This document shows positions 1 through 9,376 of a stretch of 64,000 bases of DNA, in pieces. The DNA comes from an uncultured Sphingomonadaceae bacterium (lineage in GTDB: Bacteria; Pseudomonadota; Alphaproteobacteria; Sphingomonadales; Sphingomonadaceae): NCBI GenBank assembly GCA_913060895.1, contig CAJXSN010000007.1, forward strand, positions 62,001 to 126,000. The letters are read 5' to 3'. The notes under the pieces are model-generated. The model worked only from the letters and a program-made list of their open reading frames with translations. It was not told where the DNA came from and searched no databases. Each line of letters starts with the position of its first letter. Position 1 is the first letter of the stretch. The translations under genes were made by a program, and so were the position numbers.

Positions 1-608
1 GTCAGGTGCACCGCTCCGAAAACCAGTGCTACCAGCCAGAAAATGACCGGAAAACCGCTTGTGAACCAAGGCATTGGCCCTCGTCTGCGCCAGCGCCACA
101 GGGCTGCTCCGGCCAGTGCCAGCAGCAACGCGGTAAGCGCGCCCAACCCGGCAGTCGCGGCTGCCCCATCGGCATAGACTGCCGCAGGCGCGAGGAAAAT
201 TGCCGCTGCGCCAAGTGCACTGGCCACAATATGCCCCGGCCTGCCCGACAGCCAGCTGCGGAACGCCAGCTCTTCCATGAATGGAGCGCCCAAAACGACG
301 AATGCGATGAAGCCGGGTGCCAGCTCCATTTCATTGAGCGTATTGGTCGGAAGTTCAAATCCCGCCGCCACAACCGCCATAGCGATGATGCCCAGCACGC
401 TCATCGCAGCGAAATCTACACCGTACAGACGCAGGACACCGCGCAGGCTCTCCATACCGATCCCTGTGGCACGTATTGGCGCGACCGGGCGGCGCAGGAA
501 GGCGCGCAGCGGCAACCGGCCAGCCTCTGGCAGATTGTCCGCCACAGCGTTCTCCATAGGGGGCTCGCGCAAATCGGGCGCAGTCGGGGTTGAGGGATGC
601 GGGGTCAT
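1..608 (-). CDS. CPBP family intramembrane metalloprotease (3' end outside window)
   Basis: The reading frame starts at the ATG at 608 and is still open at base 1, so the C-terminus is missing. After a polar N-terminus of about 35 residues it shows hydrophobic membrane segments, the motif EELAFR typical of the first CPBP (Abi/Rce1-type) glutamate motif at about residue 110, and the second motif with FGAVHL at the visible end. These Glu and His residues are the presumed metal ligands and catalytic residues in the membrane. The family includes prenyl-protein CAAX proteases and bacteriocin-immunity proteins, and the substrate here cannot be told. It is divergent from yebC with 55 bases between them. 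Family call is firm, function open. Confidence 0.82.
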   Translation of the reverse strand, partial: MTPHPSTPTAPDLREPPMENAVADNLPEAGRLPLRAFLRRPVAPIRATGIGMESLRGVLRLYGVDFAAMSVLGIIAMAVVAAGFELPTNTLNEMELAPGFIAFVVLGAPFMEELAFRSWLSGRPGHIVASALGAAAIFLAPAAVYADGAAATAGLGALTALLLALAGAALWRWRRRGPMPWFTSGFPVIFWLVALVFGAVHL

Positions 609-663
609 GCGGCTATTGGCATCGGCCTAGACTTTTCCTCTTACGAATTGGTGCACATATCCG

Positions 664-1410
664 ATGGCAGGCCATTCCAAGTTTAAAAACATCATGCACC
701 GCAAAGGTGCGCAGGACAAGAAACGGTCCAACCTGTTTTCCAAGCTGAGCCGCGAGATCACCGTGGCCGCGAAAATGGGCACGCCCGACCCCGACATGAA
801 CCCGCGTCTGCGTCTGGCGGTTAACACCGCCAAGGGGCAATCCATGCCCAAGGACAATATCCAGCGCGCAATCGACAAGGCCACTGCTGGCGACGACGAG
901 AATTACGAAGAGGTTCGCTACGAAGGCTATGGCCCCGGCGGCAGCGCCATCATCGTCGAGGCGTTGACCGACAATCGGAACCGCACCGCCACCAGCGTCC
1001 GCACCGCGTTCAGCAAGCATGGCGGCAATCTGGGTACGGAAGGCAGCGTGGCCCACGGATTCGAACGGCTCGGCTATATCGAATACGCCGCCGATGCAGG
1101 CACCGAGGACAAGGTTCTGGAAGCCGCGATGGAAGCGGGCGCAGAGGATATTGCCTCAACCGAAGACGGCCACGAAATCTGGACCGCGTTCGATGATTTG
1201 CATCAGGTCGCGACCGATCTGGAAAAGACGCTGGGCGAAGCCAAGGAAGTGAAGCTGGCATGGAAGCCGAACATCACTGTCGACATGGACGAGAAAGGCG
1301 CAAGCACCCTGCTTAAACTGATCGATGTTCTGGACGATGACGATGACGTGCAGACCGTTTGGGGCAATTACGATATTTCTGACGAGGTGATGGAGAAGCT
1401 GGAGGACTGA
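664..1410 (+). CDS. yebC: YebC/PmpR family protein (TACO1-like)
   Basis: The 248-residue product begins [18 protein letters not shown], the hallmark N-terminus of the YebC family, and has the family's usual length of about 245-250. Acidic segments near the end (EKLED, DDDDDV) are also typical. Members bind nucleic acids. Some were described as transcriptional regulators (PmpR), while TACO1 and recent work on YebC proteins tie them to translation of difficult, proline-rich stretches on the ribosome. It lies 10 bases upstream of ruvC, the conserved yebC-ruvC order of proteobacteria, so the two are probably cotranscribed. ruvA and ruvB do not follow here. Confidence 0.96.
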   Translation: MAGHSKFKNIMHRKGAQDKKRSNLFSKLSREITVAAKMGTPDPDMNPRLRLAVNTAKGQSMPKDNIQRAIDKATAGDDENYEEVRYEGYGPGGSAIIVEALTDNRNRTATSVRTAFSKHGGNLGTEGSVAHGFERLGYIEYAADAGTEDKVLEAAMEAGAEDIASTEDGHEIWTAFDDLHQVATDLEKTLGEAKEVKLAWKPNITVDMDEKGASTLLKLIDVLDDDDDVQTVWGNYDISDEVMEKLED

Positions 1411-1420
1411 GGGGTCTTAG

Positions 1421-1894
1421 ATGACCCTGATACTTGGTCTTGACCCCTCTCTCACCTGTACTGGCTGGGGCATTATCCGGGTCGAGGGTTCGCGCCTGAT
1501 CCACATTGCCAATGGCCAGATTGCCACACCGGCAAAGGCTCCGATGGCAAAGCGGCTGGCGTTGCTCCAGCGCGGCGTTGCGCAGGCCATTGCCGATCAT
1601 GCGCCAGACCGCGCGGCGGCGGAAGAAGTATTCGCCAACAAGAACGCCCAGTCGACGCTGAAACTGGCGCAGGCCCGCGGCGCGGTGTTGGCCGCTTGCG
1701 GAATGGCGGATCTGAGCGTCAACGAACATGCCGCCCGGTTGGTCAAAAAGGCGGTTGTCGGAACGGGCGCGGCAGAAAAGACGCAGGTACAGGCGATGCT
1801 CAAAATCCTGCTGCCGGGGGTAGAAATCGCTGGAGCCGACGCGGCCGATGCGTTGGCAGTAGCGATTGCGGACGCGCATCTTTCAAGGGGCTGA
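1421..1894 (+). CDS. ruvC: Crossover junction endodeoxyribonuclease RuvC
   Basis: RuvC is a dimeric nuclease that cuts Holliday junctions symmetrically during recombinational repair, working with RuvAB. The 157-residue product starts MTLILGLDPSLTCTGWG, with the first catalytic Asp at residue 8. The second acidic residue lies in AAEEVFANKNAQST, and the closing pair in GADAADALAVAIADAH near residues 138-146. All four acidic positions of the RNase H-like site therefore look intact, and length is normal. A GGAGG-type ribosome site lies in the end of yebC. The next ORF begins 3 bases after its stop. Confidence 0.96.
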   Translation: MTLILGLDPSLTCTGWGIIRVEGSRLIHIANGQIATPAKAPMAKRLALLQRGVAQAIADHAPDRAAAEEVFANKNAQSTLKLAQARGAVLAACGMADLSVNEHAARLVKKAVVGTGAAEKTQVQAMLKILLPGVEIAGADAADALAVAIADAHLSRG

Positions 1895-1897
1895 GCG

Positions 1898-2197
1898 ATG
1901 TATCTGGTCGTCTTCCGCAATCGCAAACGGGCCGATGTCGACACCAATGCATATCTCGCCGATGCAGCCCGCATGGAAGCGATGGCGGCGGCGCAGCCGG
2001 GGTATCTGTCCTTCAAGTCCTACGTCGCGGATGACGGTGAGGTGGTGGCGGTTTCCGAATGGGAAAACAGGGCGTCGGCCAAGGCGTGGCGTGCAGAGGT
2101 GTCCCACGCGCAGATCCAGGCCCGCGGGCGACGCGAGTATTACGAGAATTACACCGTAATGACCTGCGAGAACCCGGAGACACATCATTTTCCGTAA
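1898..2197 (+). CDS. Antibiotic biosynthesis monooxygenase (ABM) domain protein
   Basis: A 99-residue protein with the one-domain dimeric ABM ferredoxin-like fold signature. A first strand (MYLVVFRNRKR) is followed by a helix containing RMEAMAAAQPGYLSFKSY, then a strand VVAVSEWENRASAKAW and HAQIQARGRREYYENYTV, a pattern typical of this family. Such proteins are cofactor-free quinol monooxygenases, heme-degrading enzymes or simple stress proteins, and no active residue separates these here. It starts 3 bases after ruvC and is probably translationally coupled to it. Specific activity is unknown. Confidence 0.8.
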   Translation: MYLVVFRNRKRADVDTNAYLADAARMEAMAAAQPGYLSFKSYVADDGEVVAVSEWENRASAKAWRAEVSHAQIQARGRREYYENYTVMTCENPETHHFP

Positions 2198-2321
2198 GGC
2201 CACTTCGTTTTGGCTCTGTCCTACTTTCATCACACTGGTCTAAAGCACTTTTTCAGCCTCGCACGGCTCGCCTTTCAACGGCGCGTCCATTCCGGATTTC
2301 AAACAGGAAGCCCGCAGTCTT

Positions 2322-2675
2322 ATGACCATCCAACTTTACGGCATTCCCAATTGCGACACTGTAAAAAAAGCTCGCAAATGGTGTGATAAAAACAGCGTCG
2401 AATACACTTTCCACGATTACAAGAAGGAAGGTGTGGATGCCTCCAATCTGGAACGCTGGGCCGATAGCGTGAGTTGGGAAGCCCTTCTGAACCGCCGCGG
2501 TACGACGTTCCGCAAGTTGGATAATGCGGACAAGGCCGACATGACCCGCGAAAAAGCGATAGGGCTAATGCTGGAGCACCCGAGCATGATCAAGCGCCCG
2601 GTGGCTGAGCATTCCGATGGCGCGCGGGTGCTGGTTGGCTTTGCAGATAGTGAATGGGAGAATGCGTTTTGCTGA
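2322..2675 (+). CDS. ArsC/Spx family (YffB-like) reductase-like protein
   Basis: The 117-residue product begins with a thioredoxin-fold strand and a single redox cysteine (MTIQLYGIPNCDTVKKARKW). It also contains LLNRRGTTFRKL and a late MIKRPV segment, as in YffB and Spx/ArsC proteins. The Cys at residue 10 sits where the ArsC nucleophile lies. The family includes arsenate reductases and glutathione-dependent thiol reductases. No ars genes are nearby, so YffB-like general reductase is likelier than arsenic resistance. Its last 22 bases overlap the start of the phosphodiesterase gene. Confidence 0.85.
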   Translation: MTIQLYGIPNCDTVKKARKWCDKNSVEYTFHDYKKEGVDASNLERWADSVSWEALLNRRGTTFRKLDNADKADMTREKAIGLMLEHPSMIKRPVAEHSDGARVLVGFADSEWENAFC

Positions 2676-3721
2676 AACTGCTTGGCTTTGCGGCTCTCGC
2701 CCTCGCGCCTCTGCCCGTTCTTGCGCAAGAGCCGCTCATCATCGCCCATCGCGGTGCGAGCGGGGACCGGCCCGAACATACTTTGGCGGCGTATGAAATG
2801 GCGATCGATCAAGGAGCGGATTATATCGAGCCCGATCTGGTCGCGACAAAGGATCTGGTTCTGGTTGCGCGGCATGAGAACGACATTTCAGGCACCACCG
2901 ATGTCGCCAACCGCGACGAGTTTCGTGACCGCCGCCGTAGCAAGACGGTGGACGGCGAACTGGTGTCCGGCTGGTTCGTGGAGGATTTCACGCTAGCCGA
3001 ACTGCACACCCTGCGTGCCAAAGAACGTTTGCCCGCGATCCGCCCTGCCAATGCACGTTTCGACGGCCTGTATCAGGTTCCAACCTTCGAGGATATCGTA
3101 AGGCTGGTGCGCGCCAAAGAGGCTGAAACAGGTCGGCGCATCGGGCTCTATCCGGAAATCAAGCATCCGACCTTCCTGTTGCAGGATACAGGTATCGATA
3201 TGGTCGATCTGCTGGTGGCTGCACTGCGCAAGGCAAATATGGACGATGCCGATGCGATGGTGTTCGTGCAAAGTTTTGAAGTCGGAGCCCTGCAGCGGCT
3301 GGACCGGATGATCGACGTTCCGCTGATCCAGCTGGTGAAGGGCGAGAGTGGCCCGGTGGATGAACCGGGCGTGTTATATGCTGATATGCTGTCCATCAGC
3401 GGGCTGGCAGCCATTGCGGGCTATGCGGACGGGATCGGAGCACCTTTGGATCTTCTGTTTGGCCCTGCAGGCAGCGCCCAGCCGCTGATCCGACACGCGA
3501 AAGATGCGGGCCTACTGGTGCATGCCTGGACGGTTCGCAAGGAAAACGCCTTCCTGCCAAGGCAGTTGCGCGGACAAGGCGGCCCTGCCCAGACAGGGTG
3601 CGATGCATCGTTGTACAGGACCATTTCCGGCGCAGGGATCGACGGCGTCTTTACCGATGATCCGGGCAGGATGGCCGCGCCTGATCCGAAGTCGAATCCC
3701 GCCTGTATGGCTGGCGGCTAG
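2654..3721 (+). CDS. Exported glycerophosphodiester phosphodiesterase
   Basis: A GlpQ-type TIM-barrel enzyme that hydrolyses glycerophosphodiesters to glycerol-3-phosphate and an alcohol in the periplasm. The N-terminus is a signal peptide ending near PLPVLAQ. Metal and catalytic residues are visible: HRGASGDRPEHTLAAY, YIEPDLVATKD and RHEND, then YPEIKHP further on. The ATG at 2654 lies inside the upstream gene. A TTG at 2669, seven bases after a GGGAGA, would give a tidier signal peptide (LLKLLGFAALAL) and may be the true start. The 3' end overlaps the convergent ubiG by 4 bases. Confidence 0.9.
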   Translation: MGECVLLKLLGFAALALAPLPVLAQEPLIIAHRGASGDRPEHTLAAYEMAIDQGADYIEPDLVATKDLVLVARHENDISGTTDVANRDEFRDRRRSKTVDGELVSGWFVEDFTLAELHTLRAKERLPAIRPANARFDGLYQVPTFEDIVRLVRAKEAETGRRIGLYPEIKHPTFLLQDTGIDMVDLLVAALRKANMDDADAMVFVQSFEVGALQRLDRMIDVPLIQLVKGESGPVDEPGVLYADMLSISGLAAIAGYADGIGAPLDLLFGPAGSAQPLIRHAKDAGLLVHAWTVRKENAFLPRQLRGQGGPAQTGCDASLYRTISGAGIDGVFTDDPGRMAAPDPKSNPACMAGG

Positions 3722-4476
3722 GCGCGCTGAACGCTGAGTATGTAATTCAGCGATAGGTCGCCCGATACGTGCAGCCCCTTGCCCGGGCGCCAGGCAATGC
3801 CCTGCAAATCGGAAACCTTCAGGCCCAGCGGGGTGAGAGTCGCTTCCAGCTCGTCCGGCGTGATGAAATCGCCCCAGTGATGCGTCCCGCGCGGGATGGC
3901 CCCTGTCGTTTCGGCCGCGCCGACCAGCAGCAGGCGACTGGCCGCCGTGCGGTTGGGGGTGGAGAGAATCATCAGCCCATCGGGCGCCAGCCTGCATGCC
4001 AGTTCGCGCAGAAAGGCAGGCTTGTCCGCCACGTGTTCAAGCACTTCCAGCGAGGTGACCAGATCGAATTGCCCCAGTTTTGCCTCACCCAGCTCTCCGG
4101 CGCGGTAATCGATGGCAAGGCCCGAACCCTCGGCGTGGGCGCGTGCTGCCGCAACGTTTTCAGCTGCTGCGTCAAGGCCGGTAACCGCTGCGCCCATCCG
4201 CGCCAGAGGCTCGCACAGCAGGCCAGCGCCGCATCCGACATCCAGCACGGTCTTGCCCTCCAGCGGCTTGGGATCCCGAACATCGGCGCCCCAATGCCTA
4301 TCGATTGCCGATCTGACAAAGCCCAGCCGCACGGGGTTGAGCTTGTGCAGCATGGCCGACGAACCTCTCGCATCCCACCAATCCGCCGCCAGCGCGCCGA
4401 AATGCGCGGCTTCGCCTGGGCGGATCGTTTGGCTGCCTGTAGATTTGCTTGGGGCTTCAATTGTTGCATCAGTCAT
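3718..4476 (-). CDS. ubiG: Bifunctional ubiquinone O-methyltransferase UbiG
   Basis: UbiG performs both O-methylations in ubiquinone synthesis (2-polyprenyl-6-hydroxyphenol and 3-demethylubiquinol) using S-adenosylmethionine. The 252-residue product has the class I SAM motif VLDVGCGAGLLCEPLARMGA at about residues 76-95. It also has the UbiG pattern GEAAHFGALAADWWDARGSSAMLHKLNPVR near the N-terminus, split here only by family convention, and LEVLEHV and STPNRT further on. Length fits. The gene is divergent from lysC with 55 bases between starts and convergent with the phosphodiesterase gene, overlapping it by 4 bases. Confidence 0.95.
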   Translation of the reverse strand: MTDATIEAPSKSTGSQTIRPGEAAHFGALAADWWDARGSSAMLHKLNPVRLGFVRSAIDRHWGADVRDPKPLEGKTVLDVGCGAGLLCEPLARMGAAVTGLDAAAENVAAARAHAEGSGLAIDYRAGELGEAKLGQFDLVTSLEVLEHVADKPAFLRELACRLAPDGLMILSTPNRTAASRLLLVGAAETTGAIPRGTHHWGDFITPDELEATLTPLGLKVSDLQGIAWRPGKGLHVSGDLSLNYILSVQRA

Positions 4477-4531
4477 CCCCCCTTCGTAACAGCGCCCGTG
4501 AAAGCCGACCAGCAGGAGATTTGCTCAGCAC

Positions 4532-5821
4532 ATGGCGCGCATCGTGATGAAATTTGGCGGCACGTCGATGGCCGGGACAGAGCGCATTCGCCGTGTGGCG
4601 CAGATCGTGTGCCGTCAGGCCGCGCCCAAACCCGATGGAACGCGCGATGAAGTGGTCGTGGTCGTCTCGGCGATGGCCGGAGAGACAGACCGGCTGGTGA
4701 ACTTCGCGCGGGAGGCTCATGCACTGTATGATCCCGCCGAATACGACGTGGTCGTCGCCAGCGGAGAGCAGGTTACTTCCGGCCTGCTTGCAATGACCCT
4801 GCAATCGATGGGATGTCAGGCGCGCAGCTGGCTGGGCTGGCAATTGCCTCTGCGAACCGTAGAATCCCATGCCAAGGCGCGGGTGGAACAGATTGCCCCC
4901 GAAGCGCTCCTTGCCTCGCTGGCGGAAGGCTCCATCGCCGTCGTCCCCGGGTTTCAGGGCGTATCGGAGGCAGGCCGTATCACCACGATGGGCCGCGGCG
5001 GGTCCGATACCAGCGCGGTGGCCATCGCCGCCGCAGTTCAGGCCGACCGGTGCGATATCTACACCGATGTCGACGGCGTTTATACCACCGATCCCCGCAT
5101 CGTGTCCCGCGCCCGCAAGCTGAAGGCGGTGACGTATGAGGAGATGCTGGAGCTCGCATCCGTCGGCGCGAAGGTTTTGCAGACCCGCAGCGTGGGCCTT
5201 GCGATGAAGGAGCAGGTCCGCGTCCAGGTCCTCTCCAGTTTTACCGACGAAACATCACCGCCCGCAGACGATCTGCCCGGCACGCTGATCGTATCAGACA
5301 CCGAAATGGATGCGATCCTCGAAAGGAACGACATGGAACGCCAGCACGTCACCGGCATCGCGCATGACAAGAACGAGGCCAAGATTATCCTGACCCGCGT
5401 GCCGGACAAGCCCGGCGCCGTGGCCGAGATATTCGAACCGCTGGCCGCCGCGTCGATCAATGTCGACATGATCATCCAGAACGTGGGCCGCGACAAGGGG
5501 GAGACCGACGTCACCTTCACCATCCCCCAGACCGACCTGCCCCGGGCGCAGGCCCTGCTGGACGACCGGCGCGAGGCCATCGGCTTTGGCCGCATCATCA
5601 CCGACAGCCACATTGCGAAAATCAGCGTGGTGGGCGTGGGGATGAAGAGCCATGCGGGCGTTGCCAGCACCATGTTCCGCAGCATGAGCGACCGGGGCAT
5701 CAACATTCAGGCCATCAGCACGTCGGAAATCAAGGTCAGCGTGATGATCGACGAAGATGAAACGGAACTCGCCGTCCGCCTGCTCCACACCGCCTACGGA
5801 CTGGATGCACCCGAAGACTGA
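4532..5821 (+). CDS. lysC: Aspartate kinase
   Basis: The enzyme phosphorylates aspartate in the first step toward lysine, methionine, threonine and diaminopimelate. The 429-residue product starts MARIVMKFGGTSMAG, the KFGGTS nucleotide/aspartate motif. It has GRGGSDTSAVAIAAAV for ATP binding around residues 153-170. Two C-terminal ACT domains follow (the first contains PGAVAEIFEPLAAASINVDMI). These ACT domains usually give feedback control by lysine or threonine. A CAGGAG ribosome site lies upstream. Ubiquinone gene ubiG is divergent; the downstream stem-loop probably ends the transcript. Confidence 0.96.
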   Translation: MARIVMKFGGTSMAGTERIRRVAQIVCRQAAPKPDGTRDEVVVVVSAMAGETDRLVNFAREAHALYDPAEYDVVVASGEQVTSGLLAMTLQSMGCQARSWLGWQLPLRTVESHAKARVEQIAPEALLASLAEGSIAVVPGFQGVSEAGRITTMGRGGSDTSAVAIAAAVQADRCDIYTDVDGVYTTDPRIVSRARKLKAVTYEEMLELASVGAKVLQTRSVGLAMKEQVRVQVLSSFTDETSPPADDLPGTLIVSDTEMDAILERNDMERQHVTGIAHDKNEAKIILTRVPDKPGAVAEIFEPLAAASINVDMIIQNVGRDKGETDVTFTIPQTDLPRAQALLDDRREAIGFGRIITDSHIAKISVVGVGMKSHAGVASTMFRSMSDRGINIQAISTSEIKVSVMIDEDETELAVRLLHTAYGLDAPED

Positions 5822-5829
5822 TGTTGGAT

Positions 5830-5861
5830 TTGCTTGACACTTTTGACACCCTGTCAAGCAA
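5830..5861 (+). terminator. Stem-loop after lysC, probable terminator or operator
   Basis: A perfect 10-base inverted repeat, TTGCTTGACA at 5830-5839 and TGTCAAGCAA at 5852-5861, with a 12-base loop, begins 8 bases after the lysC stop. The T-run after it is poor (a short TATTTT 12 bases on), so it could be a weak terminator. Each arm holds TTGACA, which recurs at 5913, so an operator for a dimeric regulator is an alternative reading. Confidence 0.5.
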
Positions 5862-5912
5862 CGAAGCCTAGTATTTTCCCTTAAAATCAGATCTTTGCGA
5901 AAAATCGCCAGC

Positions 5913-5942
5913 TTGACACATTGCCGCCAATTCGCGCGATAA
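5913..5942 (+). promoter_or_regulatory. Candidate sigma-70 promoter for the MmeI-like gene
   Basis: TTGACA at 5913-5918 matches the consensus -35 box exactly. CGATAA at 5937-5942, 18 bases on, is a tolerable -10 box. The rest of the 276-base gap 5822-6097 holds only the stem-loop and no ORF of note. The site is inferred from pattern only, about 155 bases before the GTG start of the restriction-modification gene. Confidence 0.3.
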
Positions 5943-6097
5943 CCGCTACGGTCCGCGCACACACGCCATTGGGCAATTCCACACGATTCGGATTGGTTCA
6001 GAGCAACGCTAACGAGTGCGGAGCGTGTAGGAAAATCATTTGCTTGGCGGCGATTCCGGTGTCGGTTAGAACAGCCACGCAATAGGGGAAGCGCCGC

Positions 6098-9000
6098 GTG
6101 ACTGCCGATGATCTGATCAAAAAATGGACCGGCACAGCAGGCGGCGCGGAAACCTCCAATTTCCAATCCTTCGTTACCGATCTTTGTGAGGTTCTGGAGT
6201 TCGATCGCCCCGGCGTTGCGGAGAAAGGCAAGCTAGGCGCCTACGAATACGAGGCCAGCGTCCCCGGTGGTTCTTTCCGGTCGATCAAAGGCACTGGCGC
6301 GATTGATCTCTACAAACGCAGCCACTTCATTATGGAGGCCAAGCAAAGCTACCTGAAGCCCGATCAGGCCCCACTCGATCTTGGCGACAGGCCGCAGGCC
6401 CCCTCTGGCGCGCGCTATGATCTGATGATGCGCGATGCGTGGCTGCAGGCGCGTAATTACGCTCGCAACCTGCCATCGAACGAACCGGTATCGCCGTTTC
6501 TGATTGTGTGCGACGTGGGCCGCGCGTTTGAAATTTATGTCGATCCGGCGGGTAATGGCCGCGATTACGATTTCTTCCCTGACCGGCAGAACTACCGGAT
6601 CGAGCTGCCCGATCTCGCCAGCGAAGACGAAGTCGCACAGACCGGAAAGAACGCGCTGGACCTGCTGCGCGCCATCTGGACCGACCCGAAAAGTGTCGAT
6701 CCCCGGTTTCAGTCCGCCCGCGTTACCCGCGCGGTCGCGTCCAATCTGGCCGAGGTCAGCAAATATCTGGAAGAAGGCATCCGCGTCCGCACATCGGATT
6801 TCCGGCAGCGCAATATCGAGATCGAGGAATCCAGCCTGTTCCTGATGCGCGTGCTGTTCTGCATGTTTGCCGAGGATATCGGGCTGCTACCCCGCCGCGG
6901 TTTCGAGGAATTCCTGAAAGAAGCCGAAGGCAATGATGGCTATTTCGCCAACGGCCTGCGTGATTTGTTCGAGAAGATGAACAATGCGGACCCGGCCAAT
7001 CGCTTCTCTATGGCGCTGAAAACCGACGTCCGGTATTTCAACGGCGGCCTGTTCGAAGACAGCAAGACCTATCCGCTCGGCGGGTTTTTGGTCCACAATC
7101 TGTACGAGGCCGCGCGGCAGAACTGGCGTAGGGTCGAACCGGCCATTTTCGGCACCCTGCTGGAACAGGCGCTGGACAAGGACGAGCGTGCCAAGCTGGG
7201 CGCACATTACACCCCGCGCCCCTATGTGGACCGGCTGGTGCGCGCGACCATCATGGATGTGCTGGAGCCGGAATGGGAAGCGTTGCAGCAAACCCATGCC
7301 GAGGACGAGGCCACGTTGCTGACAGCCGCGCTGGCCTTCCATGATCGGCTGGCCAGCGTCCGCGTACTGGACCCGGCCTGCGGCACCGGCAATTTCCTGT
7401 ATGTGGCGATGGAACTGCTCCAGAAACTGGAAAGCCGGGTGATCGACATGGTCCAGAAACTGGGCGGGGAGGCAAAACCGCGCGTCGGTCCGCAGCAGTT
7501 TTACGGGCTGGAACTGAACCCGCGCGCGGCCAAGATTGCCGAGCTGGTGCTGTGGATCGGCTGGCTGCGCAACCGGCTACAGGATGATCCCGACGCTGTG
7601 CCGGAACCTGTTTTGCAGCGCAGCGCAAACCTGAATATGGGGCGGCGCGGGCGTTATGATGCGATCCTTCGGCTGACCGAGACGGGGCAGCCAGATTATA
7701 AAAACCCGGTGCTGGCCGACTGGCCGGAGGTGGAATTTATCATCGGCAATCCGCCCTTTATCGGTGGGAAGGATTTGCGCGAAAAACTGGGCGGGGATTA
7801 TGCAGAAGCGATGTGGGCGGCCAATCCGCGCGTGCCCAAATCATCCGATTTCGTGATGCAATGGTGGGACCGCGCGGCGCATACTCTGGTGGCGAAAGAC
7901 AGTCCGCTGATCCGCTTCGGCTTCGTCACCACCAATTCCATCACGCAGGAATTTTCCCGCCGGGTGATTGCGAACTATCTCCTCCCCTCCTCTTCAGAGG
8001 AGGAGCCGGGGGTGGTGGAGAAAGCAGCGGTAGGGGAGAAAGCGGGCGAAGCACCTGGCCAGCACCGCCCCCCGACCCCCTCCTCTAAAGAGGATGGGGA
8101 GAACGCCCTCTCGCTCATCATGGCGATCCCCGATCATCCCTGGACGAAGGCGACCAGGGACGCCGCCGCCGTGCGCATCGCCATGACCGTGGCGGGGCGC
8201 GGGGCGCAGGCAGGCACCTTGCGCGAAGTGACCGGCGAAGCGGCGCTGGATACGGACAATCCGGCCATTGCACTGGCGCGCGTGGCGGGGCGCATCAATG
8301 CGAATTTGACGGTGGGGGCGAGTGCTAGCGAGGCCACACCGCTGCTTGCCAATCATGGCCTTGGTTATCGCGGCGTCCAGCTTATCGGCTCCGGCTTCAT
8401 CGTGACCGATAAGCAGGCCAAGGATTTGGGATTAGGCACGCGGGACGGGCTGGATCAGCACATACGGCCCTACCGCAATGGGCGTGACCTTTTACAGCAT
8501 CCGCGCGATGTCATGGTGATCGATTTGCTCGGATTGGAGGAACGCGAGGTGCGCCAGCGGTTTCCCGAGGTTTATGAGTATTTGCTCCGAGAGGTGAAGC
8601 CGGACCGGGACAAGAATCGACGCGACAGCTACAAAAGGAACTGGTGGATTTTCGGAGAGCCGCGTGTGGAGCTACGGCCCGCAATGAAAGGCATTACTAG
8701 ATTTATTGGTTCGGCGGAAATATCGAAGCATCGAGTTTTCCAATTTATCGATGGATCAATAATTCCCGATAACCGGATTGTTGTCCTTGCACACGAGAAT
8801 GCGTTTTGCCTCGGGGTAGTTCAATCACGTACTCACGTGGAGTGGGCGTTGAGGACTGGCGGAACCTTGGAAGATAGGCCTAGCTATTCGAAATCCAAAG
8901 TCTTCGACCCCTTCCCCTTCCCCGACGCCACCGATGCTCAACGCGCCACCATCGCCGAGCTTGCCGAAGAACTCGACGAAACCCGCAAGCTCGCGATTGC

Positions 9001-9337
9001 CGAAACCGACAAGCTCACCATGACCGAGCTCTACAATCTGCGCGAGAAGCTGCGGGCCAGTGCGTCGGGAGGCGAGCCGCTGTCGGACAAGGACCAGCGC
9101 CGCGCCACCGCCGCGCGGGCGGGGATCGTAAATCGGCTCCACGAACAGCTCGATTCAGCAGTGGCCGATGCCTATGGCTGGGGGGCGGATCACGCCGCCG
9201 GAACGCTCGGGCCCAGCGAAATCGTCGCGCGGCTGGTGGCTTTGAACCACAAACGCGCCGCAGAGGAAGCGGAGGGCCACATCCGCTGGCTGCGCCCCGA
9301 TTATCAAATCCCTCGGTTTGCGCCGGAGAAGGACTGA
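6098..9337 (+). CDS. MmeI-like type IIL restriction-modification protein (nuclease-methyltransferase fusion)
   Basis: A single 1079-residue polypeptide with restriction and modification functions fused. The N-terminus carries a PD-(D/E)XK-like site, [17 protein letters not shown], with Asp about 70, Glu about 80 and Lys about 82. The gamma-class adenine methyltransferase has motif [10 protein letters not shown] near residue 424 and motif IV NPPF near 550. A C-terminal target-recognition region ends in a helical tail. In MmeI-type enzymes one recognition domain sets both cut and methylation site, and methylation is on one strand. GTG start with AGGGGAAG upstream. It stands alone, without separate S or R genes. 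Residues about 628-669 are an extra segment encoded by a palindromic repeat element that keeps the frame; without it the flanks ANYL and [14 protein letters not shown] join as in relatives. Confidence 0.88.
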   Translation: MTADDLIKKWTGTAGGAETSNFQSFVTDLCEVLEFDRPGVAEKGKLGAYEYEASVPGGSFRSIKGTGAIDLYKRSHFIMEAKQSYLKPDQAPLDLGDRPQAPSGARYDLMMRDAWLQARNYARNLPSNEPVSPFLIVCDVGRAFEIYVDPAGNGRDYDFFPDRQNYRIELPDLASEDEVAQTGKNALDLLRAIWTDPKSVDPRFQSARVTRAVASNLAEVSKYLEEGIRVRTSDFRQRNIEIEESSLFLMRVLFCMFAEDIGLLPRRGFEEFLKEAEGNDGYFANGLRDLFEKMNNADPANRFSMALKTDVRYFNGGLFEDSKTYPLGGFLVHNLYEAARQNWRRVEPAIFGTLLEQALDKDERAKLGAHYTPRPYVDRLVRATIMDVLEPEWEALQQTHAEDEATLLTAALAFHDRLASVRVLDPACGTGNFLYVAMELLQKLESRVIDMVQKLGGEAKPRVGPQQFYGLELNPRAAKIAELVLWIGWLRNRLQDDPDAVPEPVLQRSANLNMGRRGRYDAILRLTETGQPDYKNPVLADWPEVEFIIGNPPFIGGKDLREKLGGDYAEAMWAANPRVPKSSDFVMQWWDRAAHTLVAKDSPLIRFGFVTTNSITQEFSRRVIANYLLPSSSEEEPGVVEKAAVGEKAGEAPGQHRPPTPSSKEDGENALSLIMAIPDHPWTKATRDAAAVRIAMTVAGRGAQAGTLREVTGEAALDTDNPAIALARVAGRINANLTVGASASEATPLLANHGLGYRGVQLIGSGFIVTDKQAKDLGLGTRDGLDQHIRPYRNGRDLLQHPRDVMVIDLLGLEEREVRQRFPEVYEYLLREVKPDRDKNRRDSYKRNWWIFGEPRVELRPAMKGITRFIGSAEISKHRVFQFIDGSIIPDNRIVVLAHENAFCLGVVQSRTHVEWALRTGGTLEDRPSYSKSKVFDPFPFPDATDAQRATIAELAEELDETRKLAIAETDKLTMTELYNLREKLRASASGGEPLSDKDQRRATAARAGIVNRLHEQLDSAVADAYGWGADHAAGTLGPSEIVARLVALNHKRAAEEAEGHIRWLRPDYQIPRFAPEKD
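7981..8102. repeat. Intragenic palindromic repeat element inserted in frame
   Basis: About 122 bases inside the methyltransferase gene form two roughly 40-base arms in inverted orientation (7981-8020 and 8061-8102) around a 40-base spacer. Each arm contains its own small hairpin: CCTCCTC-TTCA-GAGGAGG at 7986-8003 and CCTCTAAAGAGG near 8091. The translation ([10 protein letters not shown]... and [11 protein letters not shown]) is low-complexity and hydrophilic, unlike the rest of the protein. This resembles the GC-rich CTCCCCTCCTCT/GGGGGTGGTGGAG palindromes that recur between genes in sphingomonads and other alphaproteobacteria, and the in-frame insertion recalls Rickettsia palindromic elements. 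Confidence 0.75.
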
Positions 9338-9376
9338 TGCTTGCCCCCCGCGCCCTCACACCCTAACCGGTCCTGC

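Noticed and set aside
613-1056. Long ORF on the minus strand opposite yebC
   Set aside because: It mirrors a conserved gene, its translation has no recognisable family pattern and no ribosome site; GC-rich DNA makes such shadows common.
5294-6166. 290-codon ORF opposite the 3' end of lysC
   Set aside because: It is antisense to ACT-domain coding sequence and crosses the stem-loop and the promoter region; no protein-like features.
9341-9376. TTG start for the nitronate monooxygenase
   Set aside because: It adds a Pro-rich stretch absent from the usual family N-terminus; the ATG at 9377 gives the expected [14 protein letters not shown] beginning.
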